From positions 1-49,845 of the forward strand of contig JAFDWN010000029.1 in NCBI GenBank assembly GCA_018268465.1: a stretch of 49,845 bases of DNA, given 5' to 3'. Position 1 is the first letter of the stretch. The number at the start of each line of letters is the position of its first letter. Below are positions 8,845 through 16,794 of this stretch, in pieces. The translations under genes and the position numbers were made by a program. The DNA comes from Actinomycetota bacterium (GTDB taxonomy: Bacteria; Actinomycetota; Actinomycetes; Mycobacteriales; Mycobacteriaceae). Below the pieces are notes generated by a model. That model had not been told where the DNA came from and did no database searches. It saw nothing but the letters and a program-made list of their open reading frames with translations.

Positions 8845-9351
8845 CTACGCCGATGGCGGTTTCGGCATGGATGTCTGATCGCGGGCGATGCTGACCAGTG
8901 TGTCCGCGATCTCGGCGACCGGCCCGATTGTGACGATCTCGTGGGTGGCCGCCGCCCGCAGGATTGGCTCGACCTCGGCGAGGTCACGTGCGATTTGGTG
9001 ACGCTGCGCACTGGTCTTGCCGAAGGGATTGGTGGCGCGGCGGGCGATCCGCTCGAACATCACCTCGGCTGGGGCGCTGAGCAACACGACTGCACCGAAC
9101 CGGTGGTAGAAGCGGCCTTGGTTGGCGACAGTGCCCTGGACAAACAGGGCGCCGTGTCGGGGCTGGGTCAGCAGCTCGTCGATGAGGGGTTCACGCCAGA
9201 GGGGCTCGTTCACCGTATGGATCCAGCGGCCGTCGTCGGTGTCGACCGCGGAGTATCCGCGGCGCCCCAGTTCGGTTAGGGCAGTGGTTTTTCCGACGCC
9301 CGACATGCCGGTGATCAGGATCGCGGGGTGTACCCAGGTGCCGGTTCTCAC
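8845..9351 (-). CDS. P-loop NMP/shikimate kinase-like AAA protein
   Basis: 168 residues. The Walker A motif GMSGVGKTTAL sits at residues ~15-25, followed by LTELGRRGYSAVDTDDG. The small size and the LID-like Arg-rich segment (RIARRATNPFGKT) fit small-molecule kinases of the shikimate/gluconate/AAA_18 type; the substrate cannot be told. Its start overlaps the stop of the PIN gene by 4 nt, so it is the second gene of a two-gene - strand operon. Confidence 0.75.
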   Translation of the reverse strand: MRTGTWVHPAILITGMSGVGKTTALTELGRRGYSAVDTDDGRWIHTVNEPLWREPLIDELLTQPRHGALFVQGTVANQGRFYHRFGAVVLLSAPAEVMFERIARRATNPFGKTSAQRHQIARDLAEVEPILRAAATHEIVTIGPVAEIADTLVSIARDQTSMPKPPSA

Positions 9352-9749
9352 GGTCGCAAGATGTCGTCAGGGGACACGGTTTCGACGAATGCGCGGGCCG
9401 CGGCCGCGAGTTTCCTGTCCGTGGTGGCCAGCGCGTCGGCCTGCACCTGGGTCAGCGCGATGTACTCGGCCTGGTAGGTGTCCGGCCAGTTCAACTTGGT
9501 GGCTATTCGCCATGCATGGTCCTGCAGTGATCGGTCGCCGAGGAGCCGGATCCGCAGCCCACGAATATCGTCGAGAACCTTCCGTCCGCTGCGTTCATCG
9601 ATCTCACCGCGGCGCACAGACGCGTAGACAAGGGCAAGCGCCTGCGAGCGCAGCAGAGTGGGAGCCGCCAGGCTGTGCTCCGGTGGAATCTTCGCTCCAC
9701 CAGTGGCAAGGTCGATGGCCACCGGTGCATCGATGACGAATGTGGTCAT
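9348..9749 (-). CDS. PIN-domain (VapC-like) ribonuclease toxin candidate
   Basis: 133 residues from ATG 9749 (MTTFVIDAPVAIDLATGG). The first Asp (VID), a central DRSLQDHAW and the late TYQAEYIALTQ ... LATTDRKLA segment give the acidic pattern of PIN domains, Mg2+-dependent RNases. VapC toxins normally follow a VapB antitoxin. No antitoxin frame could be recognised in the 760 bp upstream, so it may be an orphan or its partner may be degraded. Translational coupling to a P-loop kinase is unusual for vapBC. Confidence 0.7.
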   Translation of the reverse strand: MTTFVIDAPVAIDLATGGAKIPPEHSLAAPTLLRSQALALVYASVRRGEIDERSGRKVLDDIRGLRIRLLGDRSLQDHAWRIATKLNWPDTYQAEYIALTQVQADALATTDRKLAAAARAFVETVSPDDILRP

Positions 9750-10509
9750 ACCATGCACCTTTGCATGGACCGCAGACGGCTGCGGCAACTACCGGCGCGC
9801 CATAATCGACCTCTCGGATTTCGTCGATCCATCCCGGCTCGCGACAGAGTTGAAGATCACGGCCTCCGAGACGCGCCTGACTCAGGCACGCGGATCTCGC
9901 GGTTGGCCCCCAGTTCGGCCGAGTCCCATACGGATGCCAACGCCGCTCCGAGCTGCGCACCTTGGACTGTCAGTTCGCAACCGGTCATCGTTCTTGGTCA
10001 CCAGCTCGGCCGCCGATAGCTGCTGAAGCCGTTCCGAGAGCAGCACCCGTGCTTGCGTATCCGGGGTCTTCAACAGTCCGCGCGTCTCCAACCTTGGCGA
10101 ATCCGCCAGTACTCCAACATCGTCGGTGAGACTTCGCCACGTTGGGGGAGACCCCGCCACACGTTCGGTGAGACCCTACAAGCGACAAGCGAGGTCTACG
10201 CGTGCAGTCACCATCAGCTGTCGATTCTCAAAATTCATGTCATCTGCCAACGCGCTGACCTGCACCGACATCGTGAGTCTCATGGCGTGTCATCTGCATT
10301 CCGTCTCAGGTGCGTGTCATTTTCCCGCGTGTTGGCTCGGGCACAGCTGTGCGACGGTGCAGGTGGAAGCCGATTTGCGGGTTGTGTCGTAGTCGCATGG
10401 TGGCCGTACCGGCGTTTGTCGCCCGCGCGCAGCCGGCCGTTCCGGTCGCGTCACCGCGTTGGGGTGACCGCCGCACACCACAGACAGCCGGCTGTCACCG
10501 GCTATACGG
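9750..10509. other. No confident gene; possible decayed coding region
   Basis: Only fragments are open. On the - strand a 43-residue frame (9857-9988, starting MTGCELTVQG, with VWDSAELGANREIRVP) and an overlapping frame containing ERLQQLSAAELVTKNDD look protein-like but do not join without frameshifts. No ribosome site or family match. The missing antitoxin for the PIN gene could have been here. Confidence 0.4.
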
Positions 10510-10962
10510 TCAGGCGTGCGCGGCGTTGAAGGCCGCGATCACCTCCGCGGGTAGACGTCCTCGGCTGGACGTGTTGTGGCCGTTGCTGTTTGCCCATGCG
10601 CGGATCGCTTTGCGCTGATTGGCAGTCAGCTGCTCGACGGACTTTCGTCCGGCCACCTGGCGGCGGCCTGCTGTCCGGCTGCTCGTGCCGCCGACCGGTT
10701 CGGTGCGGCCAGTCCTCCGCGCCTTCGCGACGGGCGCACCCTGAGCCGGCCCTACGTCGCGCGCCTGTCCGCGCTGCTGCGCGCGTATCGCCGCCTCGAT
10801 GTACTTGGCCATGTCCGCATCGAACCGGGCTGCATTGTTGGGACCGAGTTCGAGCGTGTACGACGTTCCCCGATAGGTGAAATCAACGGTATCGAGCTCA
10901 TCGTCGCCGAGCCTGGTGCCGTCGAGGTCGTCCTCGTAATGCGTCGTCACTACCTTCGCCAT
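10510..10962 (-). CDS. lsr2: Lsr2 nucleoid-associated protein
   Basis: 150 residues from ATG 10962. The N-terminal dimerisation domain is typical: MAKVVTTHYEDDLDGT, then DTVDFTYRGTSYTLELG. After a basic Lys/Arg/Gly-rich linker comes the C-terminal DNA-binding part, here ending QRKAIRAWANSNGHNTSSRGRLPAEVIAAF. The usual minor-groove RGR hook is present as SRGRLP. Lsr2 is the actinobacterial H-NS analogue that silences AT-rich foreign DNA. A copy on an accessory element would be expected to mask or self-silence the element's genes. Length (usually ~112) is increased by the linker. Confidence 0.93.
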   Translation of the reverse strand: MAKVVTTHYEDDLDGTRLGDDELDTVDFTYRGTSYTLELGPNNAARFDADMAKYIEAAIRAQQRGQARDVGPAQGAPVAKARRTGRTEPVGGTSSRTAGRRQVAGRKSVEQLTANQRKAIRAWANSNGHNTSSRGRLPAEVIAAFNAAHA

Positions 10963-11202
10963 CGTCTCATTCCTGATCGGGGTCGCGGTCCCGGTCAGGG
11001 TACCGGCTCCACCACTTCTCAACTCACGAGCTGCCACGATCATGCGTCCGACAAGTGGCCGCGCCAGACCGCGGACATGGTGCCCCTGATTCACCACCCC
11101 ACGCCTTGCCCATTTATCGCACTGAGCCGGTCGCGTACCCGCGCGGGCCCGCCGAGGGCGTCACTACACTGGCGGCAAATCCGCCCGAGCAGGAGGCCGC
11201 TG

Positions 11203-11712
11203 ATGCGGTATGCCGCAATGGCACCGTCAATCCGCACCGAACGCCTGTGCCTGCAGTTGCGTGACGAAGGCGATGCCGAGTGGAATCACGAACTACTCGG
11301 TGAGCACGACGGCGGGACGACCGAGTCGGTGCACAGTATCCGTCTCCGACTGGCCGAGCAGCGAAACCAGATCCGCGACAGGGGTATCGGACTCCTGACG
11401 ATTCGCCGTCGGGCCGACGATGTGCCGATGGGTTACTGCGGGCTCATCGTCGGTCGATGCAGCCTCGACGAGCCCGAGATCGCCTACGAACTGCTGAAAC
11501 GATTCCATGGTCACGGGTATGCGACCGAGGCAGCAAAGGCTGTGATGGCTGCCGCGTTCGCCACGGGGCGCACCCGCATCTGGTCCACCGTGGGGGCGTG
11601 GAACGCGCCGTCGCTGCGCGTCCTGGACAAGGTTGGCTTTGAACGCCACCACGAGACCATCGACGATCGCGGCCGGCCGCTTGTCTACTTGGTACGCCAC
11701 GCTAATCTCTAG
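11203..11712 (+). CDS. GNAT family N-acetyltransferase (RimJ/RimL-like)
   Basis: 169 residues; ATG 11203 has AGGAGG 6 nt upstream. IRTERLCLQLRDEGDAEW is the typical RimJ-like opening, YELLKRFHGHGYATEAAKAVM gives the acetyl-CoA-binding helix (RxxGxG variant FHGHGYA), and WNAPSLRVLDKVGFERH is the terminal motif. It should transfer acetyl from acetyl-CoA to an amine on a protein or small molecule; the substrate is unknown. Monocistronic. Confidence 0.85.
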   Translation: MRYAAMAPSIRTERLCLQLRDEGDAEWNHELLGEHDGGTTESVHSIRLRLAEQRNQIRDRGIGLLTIRRRADDVPMGYCGLIVGRCSLDEPEIAYELLKRFHGHGYATEAAKAVMAAAFATGRTRIWSTVGAWNAPSLRVLDKVGFERHHETIDDRGRPLVYLVRHANL

Positions 11713-11883
11713 GCCGTTCCGGGGGTGTATTCCGCTGTGACTCAGGGTCGTTGGAGTGTTGCCCGTCACTCCGGATGGGGACATCCCAGGTGCGCCAACT
11801 GACCTCCGCACCGTCGGTGCGGGACGGTCGGCGGCAACGGGAGCGAAAGCCACCACAGTGGACCGCGTCTGCTTGACATATTG

Positions 11884-12060
11884 GACGCAACACGGGCGCA
11901 CGTCGACATCCTCGCGGAGGAAATGATGAAGTGGCGCACGGATTTCAGCGGCATCCGTGAGGAACTGCGCGACGACCGGGAGGTGCACCACACCGACAAT
12001 TCAGCGCATCGACCGGCGGATAGCCGGCATCGAACGACGGATCACCGAGGAGTGAAGTGA
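11884..12060 (+). pseudogene. Possible frameshifted small helical protein
   Basis: One + frame reads DILAEEMMKWRTDFSGIREELRD and a second, one base apart, continues IQRIDRRIAGIERRITEE to a stop at about 12058. Together they look like a short coiled-coil protein broken by a frameshift near 11978. Neither half has a good start. The rest of 11713-12154 shows nothing else except the terminator at 12100. Confidence 0.3.
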
Positions 12061-12099
12061 CAGCCCATCGGTGACGCCATAGCCTGACGTTTTCTCCCG

Positions 12100-12138
12100 A
12101 ACCGGCCCGCTCGAGCCAAGTGCTCAGCGGGCCGGTTT
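12100..12138. terminator. Intrinsic terminator-like hairpin
   Basis: AACCGGCCCGCT and AGCGGGCCGGTT form a 12-bp stem closed by a ~14-nt loop, followed on the + strand by TTTCGTCGTC. It lies just past the stop of the - strand membrane protein gene and can serve that gene too. Confidence 0.7.
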
Positions 12139-12154
12139 CGTCGTCGGGCGCCTC

Positions 12155-12868
12155 TCAGAACGGGGTGAAACTCTCGATGCTGACCGTCATCCCGTGCCCG
12201 GTCGCATCATTGAGGAACGTAGTGCCCTCGCTCGTTGGGGTAATCGTCCAGCCGAGAGCGCGGTAAATCGTCCCGTAGTTCAGCGTTGCGTAGTCCGGAT
12301 TCCCAGGATCGCCGACGAGCCATTCCCATCCTCCACGTGCGGCCACACTGACGCCAGAGGCGGGCAGCCCACCGACGTAAGGCATGGGCTTGGTGGATTG
12401 CACGTTGCAGGCGACATCGCCAGCGGTGATTTGGCAGACGGTTTTCCCGGATTTGGTGCTGACCCACACGGATCCGCCCCGAGCGGGTAATGCAACTGGC
12501 GCGGGCGGAAGCTGGCTGTGCGTCGGCGGCGGGGTTGGCGGCTCGATGGCGCTCGGCGGCGGCACAGCGACGACCACCGTTGTAATCGCGGTCGCGGTTG
12601 CCGGCGCAGTAGCGGGCACCGGGTTGTCCTTCCGCAGGTGCATCACCGCCACGACACCCGCTCCAGCGATCACCGCCAGGCTGGCCACAATCGCTGCCAC
12701 GGTGATGCGCCGCGGCGTGAACCGCTGGGTCGGGTATTGCCCATCCCAGCTGTCGTCGAGCGACCACGCTTCGACAGATTCGGTTCCTGCTTCAGCCACG
12801 CCCGAAAGCTCGGTCGGCTCGGCGGTCACCACCTCGGTCGGATCGCTCGCGTCGGCCTCGTCCCCCAT
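12155..12868 (-). CDS. Mycobacterial-type single-pass membrane protein
   Basis: 237 residues. An acidic cytoplasmic N-terminus (~65 residues) precedes one transmembrane helix (ITVAAIVASLAVIAGAGVVAVM), a Pro/Thr/Ala-rich linker with PPTPPPTHS, and a C-terminal extracytoplasmic domain. That domain has two Cys (VCQITAGDVAC), GGWEWLVGD, YATLNYGTIYRALGWTI and NDATGHGM. This combination is a recurrent architecture of mycobacterial conserved membrane proteins and is a main reason for assigning the window to Mycobacterium. Function is unknown; a cell-envelope role is inferred. Confidence 0.75.
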   Translation of the reverse strand: MGDEADASDPTEVVTAEPTELSGVAEAGTESVEAWSLDDSWDGQYPTQRFTPRRITVAAIVASLAVIAGAGVVAVMHLRKDNPVPATAPATATAITTVVVAVPPPSAIEPPTPPPTHSQLPPAPVALPARGGSVWVSTKSGKTVCQITAGDVACNVQSTKPMPYVGGLPASGVSVAARGGWEWLVGDPGNPDYATLNYGTIYRALGWTITPTSEGTTFLNDATGHGMTVSIESFTPF

Positions 12869-12960
12869 GCGCGGGGATCGTAGCTGACCGCACCGACGCG
12901 CGGCCAGGAATCAACGGGCAGCTACTCCACGATGCGCAGCCGTGGGCGCCCACCGTAGGG

Positions 12961-13797
12961 TCAAGCGCTTTCGCAGTCCCGGCGATGGGCCGAGAGCACG
13001 TACCCCACGGCTTCGACGACATCTGGTCCTATCTCGTTCATCGCATCTCCAACCACCAACCACTGCTGCACACCATCTAGGTCGACATACCGAAAAACCT
13101 GTTCGAACGCAAAGACTGGTCTTAGGGTGACCGACGTCTTACCTGGGCGTTTTGGCCTGGCGAACTCGACCCGCGCCAGCACCGATCCCTGTGTCACAAC
13201 TCCTTGGCTGACCGTGGAGACCACCCCGCCAAGAGGCTCTGGATCCACGCTGACGCCACCCATGTCGACTTGGTTATTGGCCACGATGTTGAGCAGCTGG
13301 TGCTTGTCGGTGTTCGACAGGAACTGCAAGATGTGCAGCGGATGCAGCTTGCCGGTGCCAACGGCGTTAAACGGCTGACTGCTTCTGAGTACCTCGAAGA
13401 CCACCGGCCCGTACCAATCCTCGCGCTTCTTCGCCCACGCGGAGTATCGCTTCTCGGTCGAGTGCAGCGGAAACGCCACCTCAGTCGGTCTCGTCTTTTG
13501 GATGTGTTGCGGGGTGATCGCCCACACGGCATGGTCCAGAGCGGCGCGCAGATTGTGGATGAAGTCCCCCATCAGCAAAGCGGACTCGGTGTAATCGAGA
13601 TCCGATTCCAGTACCCACTCCGCCCAGGTCGTGCGCGACGTGTACTCACCGCTGTTATCGCGCCGGCTGTACTCCCGTTCGATCGCCTGCTGCTCCGCGA
13701 GCACATCGCGCAGATGGTCTCGGATCGCGAAACCATGTTCGAGCTTGAGAAATGCCGATCGCCCCAGCAACTCCGTGTCACCGCTCCCGTCCGTCAT
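12961..13797 (-). CDS. HEPN-like hypothetical protein
   Basis: 278 residues. The segment GDFIHNLRAALDHAVWAI and the later HPLHILQFLSNTDKHQLLN are typical of a family of helical HEPN-like proteins of unknown function. Catalytic RNase residues (Rx4-6H) are not evident, so toxicity is not implied. The start codon overlaps the upstream gene's stop by 4 nt (13794-13797), forming a two-gene unit. Confidence 0.55.
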   Translation of the reverse strand: MTDGSGDTELLGRSAFLKLEHGFAIRDHLRDVLAEQQAIEREYSRRDNSGEYTSRTTWAEWVLESDLDYTESALLMGDFIHNLRAALDHAVWAITPQHIQKTRPTEVAFPLHSTEKRYSAWAKKREDWYGPVVFEVLRSSQPFNAVGTGKLHPLHILQFLSNTDKHQLLNIVANNQVDMGGVSVDPEPLGGVVSTVSQGVVTQGSVLARVEFARPKRPGKTSVTLRPVFAFEQVFRYVDLDGVQQWLVVGDAMNEIGPDVVEAVGYVLSAHRRDCESA

Positions 13798-14303
13798 GAG
13801 TTGTCGCCGCTGTCGATGTCATGCTCTTGGGCCAAAAGCACGTCCACGTGAGTTTGCAACCACTGCAGGCCAGCGCCGGAGTTCAGTTCCGGGAGTGCAG
13901 CTTCGAACGTGTCCATGATTTGCCGAAGTGTTTCGGTGACCCGTCTCTCCGTGACTGCCGCATGCATCTCGGTATCGATGCCGGCCGCGTCGTCGCTCAT
14001 GTAGCTACTGATGATTCGAGCGGCCCGGCGGATGTCGCTTCCCGGTGGTTCTGTGACGGCGAGTTCGGCCATGCCTCCTATGTAATCATCGAGCAGCTCG
14101 ATAGCCGCCTCGGTGCGCAACCGCCCAATGAACGAGCGGTTCAACCCGAGAAGCGCCTGTAGCAGTTGTGGCGATCGGCCGGCTTCGTTGGTCTCGGCGA
14201 TGATCGCCGCGATCCCTGCAGCGTCTTCGAGACGTCCGTAACGGATGAGAAGCGCTGCACGCCGGTAATCCCCAAATCCCGCCCCGCTCACCTCTGCGAC
14301 CAT
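13794..14303 (-). CDS. Hypothetical helical protein, partner of HEPN-like gene
   Basis: 169 residues from ATG 14303, preferred because GGAAAGG lies at the right distance; an in-frame ATG at 14339 has none. The product is almost entirely helical and acidic, with LLDDYIGGMAELAVTE, SSYMSDDAAGID and a C-terminal LNSGAGLQWLQTHVDVLLAQE. No family was recognised. Coupled translation with the HEPN-like gene suggests that the two proteins act together. Confidence 0.6.
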   Translation of the reverse strand: MVAEVSGAGFGDYRRAALLIRYGRLEDAAGIAAIIAETNEAGRSPQLLQALLGLNRSFIGRLRTEAAIELLDDYIGGMAELAVTEPPGSDIRRAARIISSYMSDDAAGIDTEMHAAVTERRVTETLRQIMDTFEAALPELNSGAGLQWLQTHVDVLLAQEHDIDSGDNS

Positions 14304-14455
14304 CCCTGTCCTTTCCTCAATCGTTTGCCGGGCCTTCAATCGCTCGGCTCGACACGCCGATACTGCTGATCAGGTCCGACTTGTACACCACTCTGCTGGA
14401 CCCAACCCCCACCAGCGTGCCTTCTCACTGAGACAAGATGTGATGACTCTCGTTT

Positions 14456-14470
14456 AGAAACGAGACAGCG
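14456..14470 (+). repeat. 15-nt direct repeat, copy 1
   Basis: AGAAACGAGACAGCG occurs exactly here and at 15825-15839, bracketing a ~1.37-kb block with one hypothetical gene and one GNAT gene. This copy is part of an inverted CTCGTTTAGAAACGAG and precedes the 14518 gene by ~48 nt, so it may be an operator or a recombination site. Confidence 0.6.
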
Positions 14471-14517
14471 GGCTCAGGCGTTAGCAACGTCCCTGAGTCG
14501 ACCGAAGGAGATCACGT

Positions 14518-14997
14518 ATGAGCATCACGCCCACCCCGCCACTGCGCCTCGGCTACGGCCCCAGCAGCCCCGACCAGGTGATCGCGCACGTGCACTCCGA
14601 TGGACGGATGGCCATCACACTGACCGAGGGCACCTGCCTGCAGGTGCCAGACCTGGACGAGTGGCAGCTTCTGGGCCGCGTACAGATGCGCAGCGACATG
14701 CCAAGCGAGCTCAAGATCAACGTGGTGGCGTACCACCGCCACACCGGACGACTAGCACGCTTTTACATGATCCGACCGAAGCATCCCGATGGGCTTGATC
14801 CGCTGGACTACAGTTCCGATCCCGATAACCTGCCTGGTTATACAGCCTGGAAGCAGCAGTGGGACCAGGAGAACGCCGCCACGCGGTACGAGACCGACAA
14901 GCCGCTGTGGGACTTGGTATCCCGGCTACCCGAGATCACCGACGTGTTCATCGGCACCGTTAAGGATCTGCACAACAGCAACGAGGAGAACGCATGA
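14518..14997 (+). CDS. Hypothetical protein
   Basis: 159 residues from ATG 14518, with GAAGGAG upstream. The product is soluble and beta-rich in the first half (VIAHVHSDGRMAITLTEG), with Trp- and Tyr-rich helices in the second (GYTAWKQQWDQENAATRY). Not recognised. The upstream region carries the inverted CTCGTTT-AGAAACGAG palindrome, a candidate operator. Confidence 0.65.
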   Translation: MSITPTPPLRLGYGPSSPDQVIAHVHSDGRMAITLTEGTCLQVPDLDEWQLLGRVQMRSDMPSELKINVVAYHRHTGRLARFYMIRPKHPDGLDPLDYSSDPDNLPGYTAWKQQWDQENAATRYETDKPLWDLVSRLPEITDVFIGTVKDLHNSNEENA

Positions 14998-15133
14998 CCA
15001 CCAACACTTCAATCAGCTCGACGTCTCAGATCTAGAGATTCGAGGTCGATCAGTTCCTGTCTCACGGAAGCCAACCATCACCCAGCGTTCGGGGAATGTT
15101 TGGCCAGCCGTTGTAAGGGGCCCTGCATCGCGG

Positions 15134-15724
15134 TCATCGAGTTTGTGAGATCACCTGGGCGGCAGGTACTTGGTGGGCCAGCAAGGCGTGCTCGTGCATG
15201 TCGTGCCAGCCGTCGGCGTGCAATGCGGCTTCTCGCCGGATGCCCTCCGCGTGGAACCCGGCTTTGGTCGCGACCCGACACGACGCCGCGTTCGCTATCG
15301 AATGTGCTAACCCGATCCGGTGGAAACCGACTTCGTTGAATGCCCACTGGCACAACGTAAGTACGGCTTGTGAACAGAGGCCGCGTCCACGCCACGCGGG
15401 AACCATCCAGTACGCCACACCCGCCGACCCGTCGTGGAGGTCCACGCCCTTGAGCGATACGCGGCCCATCAAGGAGTCACTGGCGCGATCGACCAACGCC
15501 CAGTTCAATTCCGCCTCCTCTGCCCAGCCAGCCTTCCAGCCGGTGATCCACTGCCGCGCCTCATCCACGGAATTGGAGCGCCGCACATGCCAGCGTTGGA
15601 TCTCTGGGTCATCGAAAGCCTGCACAACGGCCTCGGCGTCAGTCAGCTGCCACGGCCGCAGCACGGCTGTCGTTCCCATGGGCACCGACGGTTGAGGCGT
15701 CCGGCACAACGACCCGGCAGCCAT
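15134..15724 (-). CDS. GNAT family N-acetyltransferase
   Basis: 196 residues from ATG 15724; ATG 15679 is an alternative, but the retained LCRTPQPSVPMGTTAVLRPW opening matches related proteins better. GVAYWMVPAWRGRGLCSQAV supplies the R/Q-x-x-G-x-G/A acetyl-CoA motif, and the ANAASCRVATKAGFHAEGI stretch is the canonical end of RimJ-like enzymes. The substrate is unknown. It lies convergent to the 14518 gene inside the block flanked by the 15-nt direct repeats. Confidence 0.8.
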   Translation of the reverse strand: MAAGSLCRTPQPSVPMGTTAVLRPWQLTDAEAVVQAFDDPEIQRWHVRRSNSVDEARQWITGWKAGWAEEAELNWALVDRASDSLMGRVSLKGVDLHDGSAGVAYWMVPAWRGRGLCSQAVLTLCQWAFNEVGFHRIGLAHSIANAASCRVATKAGFHAEGIRREAALHADGWHDMHEHALLAHQVPAAQVISQTR

Positions 15725-15824
15725 CGCCGGCGGAATCAAACTCGGCACACCCAGCATCATCGCGCTCAGAGCGGTCCAAGACCACCAACAGGCAAGCACG
15801 ATGACCTCGGCGCCTGACTTCTAG

Positions 15825-15839
15825 AGAAACGAGACAGCG
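15825..15839 (+). repeat. 15-nt direct repeat, copy 2
   Basis: Exact second copy of AGAAACGAGACAGCG (see 14456). It sits at the edge of a region dense in TGTCTCAC half-sites. Confidence 0.6.
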
Positions 15840-16060
15840 CCGGGTGGCATACTCTCCTAACGAGTTCTCCCAGGTCGCAACGTCTCATTTCCTGTCTCAC
15901 ATCACATCTTCGGAAATGCTCGAAGCCAATCTGATTCAGACCGCCGAGAGTTCGCAGCGCGATTCAACGCTAGCCGCGTGTCTCACGAATCTGGCGGATC
16001 CGCCATCACTCCGCCATCTGTCGTGAGATTCCGCCAACCTACCGTGAGAACCTACAGCCG
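15840..16060. repeat. Iterated TGTCTCAC region with palindrome
   Basis: No gene. TGTCTCAC occurs at 15893-15900 and 15979-15986, an inverted CGTGAGA at 16022-16028 and again near 16043, plus CGTCTCAT at 15881. A perfect palindrome TGGCGGATCCGCCA lies at 15992-16005, with further CCGCC repeats around it. Such clustered direct and inverted half-sites suggest a protein-binding array (resolvase site, centromere or operator). It lies just downstream of csf3. Confidence 0.5.
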
Positions 16061-16080
16061 CTTGGTCCAGTGCCGTGCGG

Positions 16081-16785
16081 TTACCGCGCCGGGTGGGCTG
16101 CCTCGGTTCTGCTGAACGGGTGCAAGTACGGCGGACGTATCGCGCCTACGCCGACCTCGCCGGTGTCCATGTCGGGCATGAGGCAGCGGAGCGGGACGGT
16201 TCTGCCTAAGACTCCGGGCTCGTGCTCGTGGCCTGCCGACCAGTTGGTGATGTCCGGGGTTTCGGTGACCGTCCATCGGGCCACGACACCTTCGCCGGTG
16301 CCGCGATGCTTCCCGATCGACGGCAATTCGTCGAGCAGCTCGCGGATGCCGTCAGGATCGCCGACGGCATGCCATCTCAGTGTGGTCACGGGGAGGGCGA
16401 TGACGGGAACGGTGCGCTGCAGGTAGCGGCCGGATGTGTCCGACACGACGTTGCCGGTGACGGGGGCGAGTTGCTGAAGCCGCCGGCGGTCGGTGCGTGA
16501 AGTGCGCCAACGGATATCGGGCTCGGCGCTGCCCGGATGCAGATCAGCGAAGGTGGCCATCCAGTGCCAGGCATCGTGGTCGGGGTCGTGGCACCGGGCG
16601 AGGGGAAGCTCGATCGCTTCAGGTTCGAGATCCGGGTTATAGGCCAGGTGGTTGCCGGCGGCGCGGGCCTTCCACTTGCGCCGATGCCACAACACCGACG
16701 ACAGCAACGCATCCAGCGGTACACCCCATGGTCTCGACGTCGCCACCCCGTGTGGTGTGGCGGCAGTCACCAGGAGTGGGATCAT
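16081..16785 (-). CDS. csf3: Type IV-B CRISPR-Cas Csf3 (Cas5 family)
   Basis: 234 residues. It opens MIPLLVTAATPHGVATSRPWG, with PLDALLSSVLWHRR shortly after, as expected for a RAMP-fold subunit. It carries the Gly-rich loop SIGKHRGTGEGVVARWTV near residue 165, typical of Cas5-like Csf3. In type IV complexes Csf3 sits at the crRNA 5' end next to Csf1. The start is 9 nt after the csf2 stop, so it is the last gene of the csf1-cas11-csf2-csf3 operon. Identification rests on gene order plus this motif. Confidence 0.88.
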   Translation of the reverse strand: MIPLLVTAATPHGVATSRPWGVPLDALLSSVLWHRRKWKARAAGNHLAYNPDLEPEAIELPLARCHDPDHDAWHWMATFADLHPGSAEPDIRWRTSRTDRRRLQQLAPVTGNVVSDTSGRYLQRTVPVIALPVTTLRWHAVGDPDGIRELLDELPSIGKHRGTGEGVVARWTVTETPDITNWSAGHEHEPGVLGRTVPLRCLMPDMDTGEVGVGAIRPPYLHPFSRTEAAHPAR

Positions 16786-16794
16786 CGCGTCAGG

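Noticed and set aside
10053-10529. 158-aa + frame antisense to the lsr2 3' region
   Set aside because: Composition is Arg/Ser/His-rich as in shadow frames, with no ribosome site or family match, and lsr2 is certain on the other strand.
12384-12887. Hydrophobic 167-aa + frame
   Set aside because: Exact antisense of the membrane protein gene at 12155; its apparent Gly/Ala-rich segments mirror the Pro/Ala linker and helix.
15840-16060. Possible CRISPR array next to csf3
   Set aside because: Repeats are only 8 nt, irregularly spaced and in both orientations; no 25-37-nt repeat with uniform spacers is visible here or elsewhere in the window.
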